From Acidobacteriota bacterium (lineage in GTDB: Bacteria > Acidobacteriota > Blastocatellia > RBC074), in the NCBI GenBank assembly GCA_013140935.1, contig JABFSD010000885.1, forward strand, positions 1-7,099: DNA of 7,099 nt. The letters run 5' to 3'. Below, piece after piece: positions 4,810 to 7,099 of the stretch. Each line of letters opens with the position of its first letter. Position 1 is the stretch's first letter. Below the pieces are notes generated by a model, which ran no database searches, was not told the DNA's origin, and saw only the letters and a program-made list of their open reading frames with translations. The position numbers and the translations under genes were made by a program.

Positions 4810-5889
4810 ATGATCGAAACGGCAAAGGAACAAGCTACTGATTTAGTCCTAACTGATGCGCGAAGTTTTGCAAATACACCTATGGGGTTAGTGCGTCGTG
4901 GACTTGCTGATCTAGGCAAGAAAGAAAGGAAAATTATTCAATTTCCAGAAGACCCAATTGGAGTTATTGAAGTTTTTCCTAGTACGGCAAGCGCGCAAGA
5001 TGCAATGCAGGGAATTACGACTGAACGTTACTTAGCCAAAGGTGAGATAAGTATTCCATTGAGTTCATTAAGCATGTTGAACCTTTCGTCTCAAAATCCA
5101 TTTGCCCTTGATGACCTTTCCCCCTGCATACTGAAAACTGTTGATGGTGTTTGTCATAATTATTCTTTGGGGTCGTTGCCAAAGAAAAAATTTGAAGACT
5201 ATTCTCATCTCAAATGGCTTTATTTAGGTGGGTTACAGGATTCATTCTCTCGTGACACGCCTGATCTAATGCGCCTTACCAACCTTCAGGGGCTAGGGAT
5301 TACGTGCGCAGCTTTTGGTTTAGAGCTTGAATTATTGCCAAATACCACTGAATTCCCTCAGAGTCTTGAATACTTGGAATTGTGTGAAGCATGGATGAAT
5401 GACGATAATTTATATTGGTTGGAAGATTTAACTAAAATCAAATGGCTCGACTTGGCTTGTAACTACATCAACGGAAGCGGCCTGGCTTGCTTACTGCCGA
5501 TGAAAACCCTTCAGACACTGTGCCTTGATTACACGGATTTGGAAGATGAAGGTATGGCGCATATTTCAAAAATGAAAAGCCTTCGGCGGTTAGAGCTTCG
5601 ATGCACACGAATAACTCCCAAAAGCCTGCTTGCTTTACTTGAGCTTCCTGCGCTCTCATCGCTTTATTTGAATGATACCAAAACCAATGATTACGGACTT
5701 CAAATCATAGGGAACATGACTCAGTTAAATGATTTGGCGTTGTCAAATACGAGCATCACAGATTGGGCGCTACCTGCAATTGCAGAGTTGCAAAACCTTC
5801 GGAGCCTTTCTCTGCGAAACACACAAATTTCACCCAAAGGCTTTCTATTTCTCCAAAGAGCTTTGCCAAATTGCGTAATTGAAAAATAG
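4810..5889 (+). CDS. Leucine-rich repeat protein
   Basis: A 359-residue protein. Residues 1-130 are a non-repeat N-terminal region of unknown fold. Leucine-rich repeats then run from about 134 to the end. The last six are exactly in phase at 24 residues, beginning at I210, L234, L258, L282, L306 and L330, with the pattern LxxLxLxxTxIxDxGLxxL of RNase-inhibitor/GALA-type repeats. Irregular repeats precede them (about 134-200). It ends in ALPNCVI, a common cap-like ending in such proteins. LRR solenoids bind proteins, so a recognition role is likely; no enzymatic motif, signal peptide or membrane helix is seen. The start has GAGG (4798-4801) eight bases upstream. It closes the operon and is followed by a terminator. 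The gene is visibly AT-richer than its neighbours, suggesting separate acquisition. It could be a host gene of unrelated role. Confidence 0.9.
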   Translation: MIETAKEQATDLVLTDARSFANTPMGLVRRGLADLGKKERKIIQFPEDPIGVIEVFPSTASAQDAMQGITTERYLAKGEISIPLSSLSMLNLSSQNPFALDDLSPCILKTVDGVCHNYSLGSLPKKKFEDYSHLKWLYLGGLQDSFSRDTPDLMRLTNLQGLGITCAAFGLELELLPNTTEFPQSLEYLELCEAWMNDDNLYWLEDLTKIKWLDLACNYINGSGLACLLPMKTLQTLCLDYTDLEDEGMAHISKMKSLRRLELRCTRITPKSLLALLELPALSSLYLNDTKTNDYGLQIIGNMTQLNDLALSNTSITDWALPAIAELQNLRSLSLRNTQISPKGFLFLQRALPNCVIEK

Positions 5890-5914
5890 TCTCGACATAT
5901 CGCCAAACACGCAA

Positions 5915-5951
5915 AAGGCCGGTCATGTTCAATTGACCAGCCCTTCTTTTT
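5915..5951. terminator. Bidirectional intrinsic terminator between convergent genes
   Basis: GGTCA (5921-5925) pairs with TGACC (5934-5938) around an eight-base loop. After one A-C mismatch the stem continues through 5917-5919 with 5940-5942, and AA with TT after a bulge. A CTTCTTTTT tract follows on the plus strand, and CCTTTTG on the minus strand. It lies between the LRR stop at 5889 and the antitoxin stop at 5970, where a shared terminator is expected. Confidence 0.75.
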
Positions 5952-5969
5952 GTTCTGGTTTTACGAGCT

Positions 5970-6497
5970 TCAAGCGTAGGCCATTTCACTCAGCGGACGG
6001 AAAGACACGGCGCGTTTCTTCTTCGAACTGTTCACGATCATGGCTTGTTCTTCCTGCTGTTGAGCAATGGCGGTCATTTTTTCCCGCAAGTCATCACGCA
6101 AGGCGACGCCGTTCTGAGAGGCGCGCAACAACAAAAACGAGGTACGCAAAAACACATCTGACATCGGCACGATGGCTTGCTCGCCATTTTCCCAGCGCGA
6201 GAGTGTTGCCGCGTCTATGTGCAAATATGCCGCCCAATCCTTCGCCTTCATTCCCAACTCTTTGCGCAAAAAGCGCGCCTCAGCGCCCGTCAACGGGGAA
6301 GGCTTCAGGCATACCGCGTCGGCGATCAATTCGTGCAATTCCAGAATGCGCGGAATACGCGGCGATTCACCGTGGCCGTTCGGACAGTCTTCGACTTCAA
6401 TGCCAGATAGGTAAACATTGGACAATCCGCTTTCGGCGTAGTGGTAGCAATCCGCCCGTTTAACAACTAGCTCTGCATAACAAGTTTCGCATTTCAT
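5970..6497 (-). CDS. MqsA/YgiT-type zinc-finger and HTH antitoxin
   Basis: A 175-residue protein with two domains. The N-terminal zinc finger has C3-x2-C6 and, after a YHYAESGLSNVYLSGIEVEDC segment, C38-x3-H42; this is the YgiT-type finger of MqsA-family antitoxins, with a His where E. coli MqsA has its last Cys. A linker rich in ELHELIADAV follows. A helix-turn-helix (about 68-115) reads LTGAEARFLRKELGMKAKD then WAAYLHIDAATLSRWENGEQ, with the classic LSRWENG recognition helix. In this family the N-terminal domain binds the toxin and the HTH binds the operon's operator. The C-terminal tail (about 120-175) is longer than in E. coli MqsA (131 residues) and is unassigned. TGAGGA (at the toxin stop, 6516-6511) and TAGGC lie upstream of ATG 6497. 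The toxin gene precedes it by 16 bases. Autoregulation is likely through the 6860-6874 palindrome. Confidence 0.88.
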   Translation of the reverse strand: MKCETCYAELVVKRADCYHYAESGLSNVYLSGIEVEDCPNGHGESPRIPRILELHELIADAVCLKPSPLTGAEARFLRKELGMKAKDWAAYLHIDAATLSRWENGEQAIVPMSDVFLRTSFLLLRASQNGVALRDDLREKMTAIAQQQEEQAMIVNSSKKKRAVSFRPLSEMAYA

Positions 6498-6513
6498 AAA
6501 AAGCCTAAATTCC

Positions 6514-6819
6514 TCAAAAGACGGGGACGATGACGAGCCGCATGTCCGTCGTCAAAATGACGGTAATGGCCGTCAATTCGTCGCCATCGGTATCTTCGCC
6601 TTCAACGCGATATTTCCACTCCGCATGCTCATTGTCCCACTCTGCCGGGCGCTTTATTTCGCCACTACGCAAGGCGGTCAAAATGTCCCTAATCGTCACG
6701 CCTCGCTTTGGCATGCTCTCGTTTAGGCAATGCGACGTAGGCCGTACCTCACCATCGCGCAAAATTTCAAGCATGCACTGCTTGGCTTCTTCGGGGGTGA
6801 ATGGAATAGGTTTATCCAT
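6514..6819 (-). CDS. DUF4258-type toxin (MqsR-like), partner of the MqsA-type antitoxin
   Basis: A 101-residue protein matching the DUF4258 pattern: FTPEEAKQCMLEILRDG, then a strand and helix with a conserved His (TSHCLNESMPKRGVTIRDILTALRSGEI), then WKYRVEGEDTDGDELTAITVIL and a closing strand RLVIVPVF. DUF4258 proteins are small and often sit beside YgiT/MqsA-type antitoxins. By analogy with MqsR they are thought to be RNA-cleaving toxins, but the exact activity here is not shown. ATG 6819 is chosen over the in-frame ATG at 6840 because GGAG (6828-6825) is five bases upstream and the motif begins directly after it. The toxin gene comes first in the operon, as in mqsRA, with the antitoxin gene 16 bases downstream. 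An Asn occupies the spot where many relatives have Arg in 'H.xxR' (HCLNESMPKRG), although the later Arg is kept. Confidence 0.82.
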   Translation of the reverse strand: MDKPIPFTPEEAKQCMLEILRDGEVRPTSHCLNESMPKRGVTIRDILTALRSGEIKRPAEWDNEHAEWKYRVEGEDTDGDELTAITVILTTDMRLVIVPVF

Positions 6820-6824
6820 TGGGT

Positions 6825-6828
6825 CTCC
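6825..6828 (-). promoter_or_regulatory. Ribosome binding site fixing the toxin start at 6819
   Basis: GGAG on the minus strand, five bases before ATG 6819-6817. It selects this start over the in-frame ATG at 6840, seven codons earlier. Confidence 0.6.
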
Positions 6829-6859
6829 ACGGTCTCGCAAAATTCATAGTGCGGAAAGG

Positions 6860-6874
6860 TTGACTTTAAGTCAA
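6860..6874. promoter_or_regulatory. Perfect palindrome, likely toxin-antitoxin operator
   Basis: TTGACTT (6860-6866), one central T, then AAGTCAA (6868-6874) make a perfect 7-1-7 palindrome about 40 bases upstream of the toxin ATG. On the minus strand it begins TTGACT, a good -35 element, with TATGAA as a possible -10 at an over-long 20-base spacing. A dimeric HTH antitoxin bound here would block the promoter. The palindrome touches the stop codon of the upstream small gene, which marks it as the operon's own control region. Confidence 0.7.
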
Positions 6875-7093
6875 TTACAGATTGGCTTCCTTTTTCTCGA
6901 TCAGCCTTTCAATGCGGCGCGCTGCGCTGGCACGTTGCTCATCGTTCGCGGACTTTAGGCAAAGCACCGTCTCAATGTCAGCAACCAGCGCCAGCAACCA
7001 GCGCCGCGCGTTGATGAGCCTTTCGCGGTCGAGCGTCGCGGCAGTCGGCCCATCAGGCCGGGAAGCCTTTTTCAACAAGCGCGCCTCATTCAT
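6875..7093 (-). CDS. Small helical hypothetical protein, possibly partial at the window edge
   Basis: A 72-residue charged protein of unknown function, predicted almost entirely helical from Arg/Glu/Leu spacing (RERLINARRWLLALVADIETVL and a C-terminal RRIERLIEKKEANL). Codon third positions are strongly GC-rich, like the other minus-strand genes, which supports real coding. ATG 7093 is six bases from the window end and the frame stays open beyond it, so the true start may lie outside. Its TAA is immediately followed by the toxin-antitoxin palindrome. Nothing in it suggests an enzyme. A small phage or island protein is plausible. A 12-bp direct repeat with 13-bp spacing (6981-7005) lies inside the coding region. 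Confidence 0.55.
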   Translation of the reverse strand: MNEARLLKKASRPDGPTAATLDRERLINARRWLLALVADIETVLCLKSANDEQRASAARRIERLIEKKEANL

Positions 7094-7099
7094 TGCGTG

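Noticed and set aside
5879..6463. 194-codon plus-strand frame opposite the antitoxin gene
   Set aside because: It crosses the terminator and is Arg/Ser-rich; the minus strand encodes a clear zinc-finger/HTH protein.
6530..6958. 142-codon plus-strand frame opposite the toxin gene
   Set aside because: It is antisense to the DUF4258-type toxin and runs through the operator palindrome without start signals.
1..7099. tRNA or rRNA genes and tRNA-derived attachment sites
   Set aside because: I found no cloverleaf-like segment, TTCGA-type T-arm context or rRNA motif on either strand.

Overview
The window looks like an accessory region of a bacterial genome, most simply a prophage or phage-derived island carrying cargo genes. 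GC content is moderate by eye (a little over half). The host cannot be fixed. The conserved family at 115-813, and the mix of LRR, J-domain and MqsA-type proteins, are the kind of content I associate with Acidobacteriota, Planctomycetota and Chloroflexota. That is a weak inference.

Left block (1-2713, all minus strand, read from right to left): a tightly packed operon. Its order of transcription is a Gly-rich-tailed protein of possible virion type (2198-2713), a small PD-(D/E)XK resolvase-like nuclease coupled to it by an ATGA overlap (1908-2201), a Cys/His-rich putative zinc protein (1416-1892), a protein resembling the C-terminal part of terminase small subunits (844-1350), a conserved unknown protein (115-813), and the first 15 codons of another gene (1-45). 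Clear Shine-Dalgarno (SD) sequences precede four of these starts. Packaging or virion functions are the best fit, but no gene here is a definite phage hallmark.

Middle spacer (2714-3426): about 700 bases with no convincing protein gene beyond a possible 27-codon hydrophobic ORF. It is rich in inverted repeats, and candidate divergent promoters lie near 3076-3105 (minus) and 3161-3188 (plus). A strong hairpin with a T-tract on the minus strand at 2830-2889 has no minus-strand gene upstream of it. This suggests either an attenuated leader or a stand-alone small RNA.

Right-centre block (3427-5889, plus strand): a compact three-gene operon. It encodes a membrane-anchored endonuclease related to archaeal Holliday junction resolvases (PF10107-like), a coiled-coil protein with an embedded J-domain (HPD motif), and an AT-richer leucine-rich-repeat protein. 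Nuclease, chaperone adaptor and LRR recognition module together form an unusual set and are the best candidate here for an undescribed system, possibly anti-phage. That function is inference only.

Right block (5915-7093, minus strand): a hairpin with T-tracts on both sides separates the LRR gene from a convergent toxin-antitoxin pair. The toxin gene comes first (DUF4258-like, MqsR-type fold expected) and the MqsA/YgiT-type zinc-finger plus HTH antitoxin gene second. A perfect 15-bp palindrome upstream of the toxin gene is the likely autoregulatory operator. A small helical hypothetical protein, probably cut by the window edge, ends directly at that palindrome.
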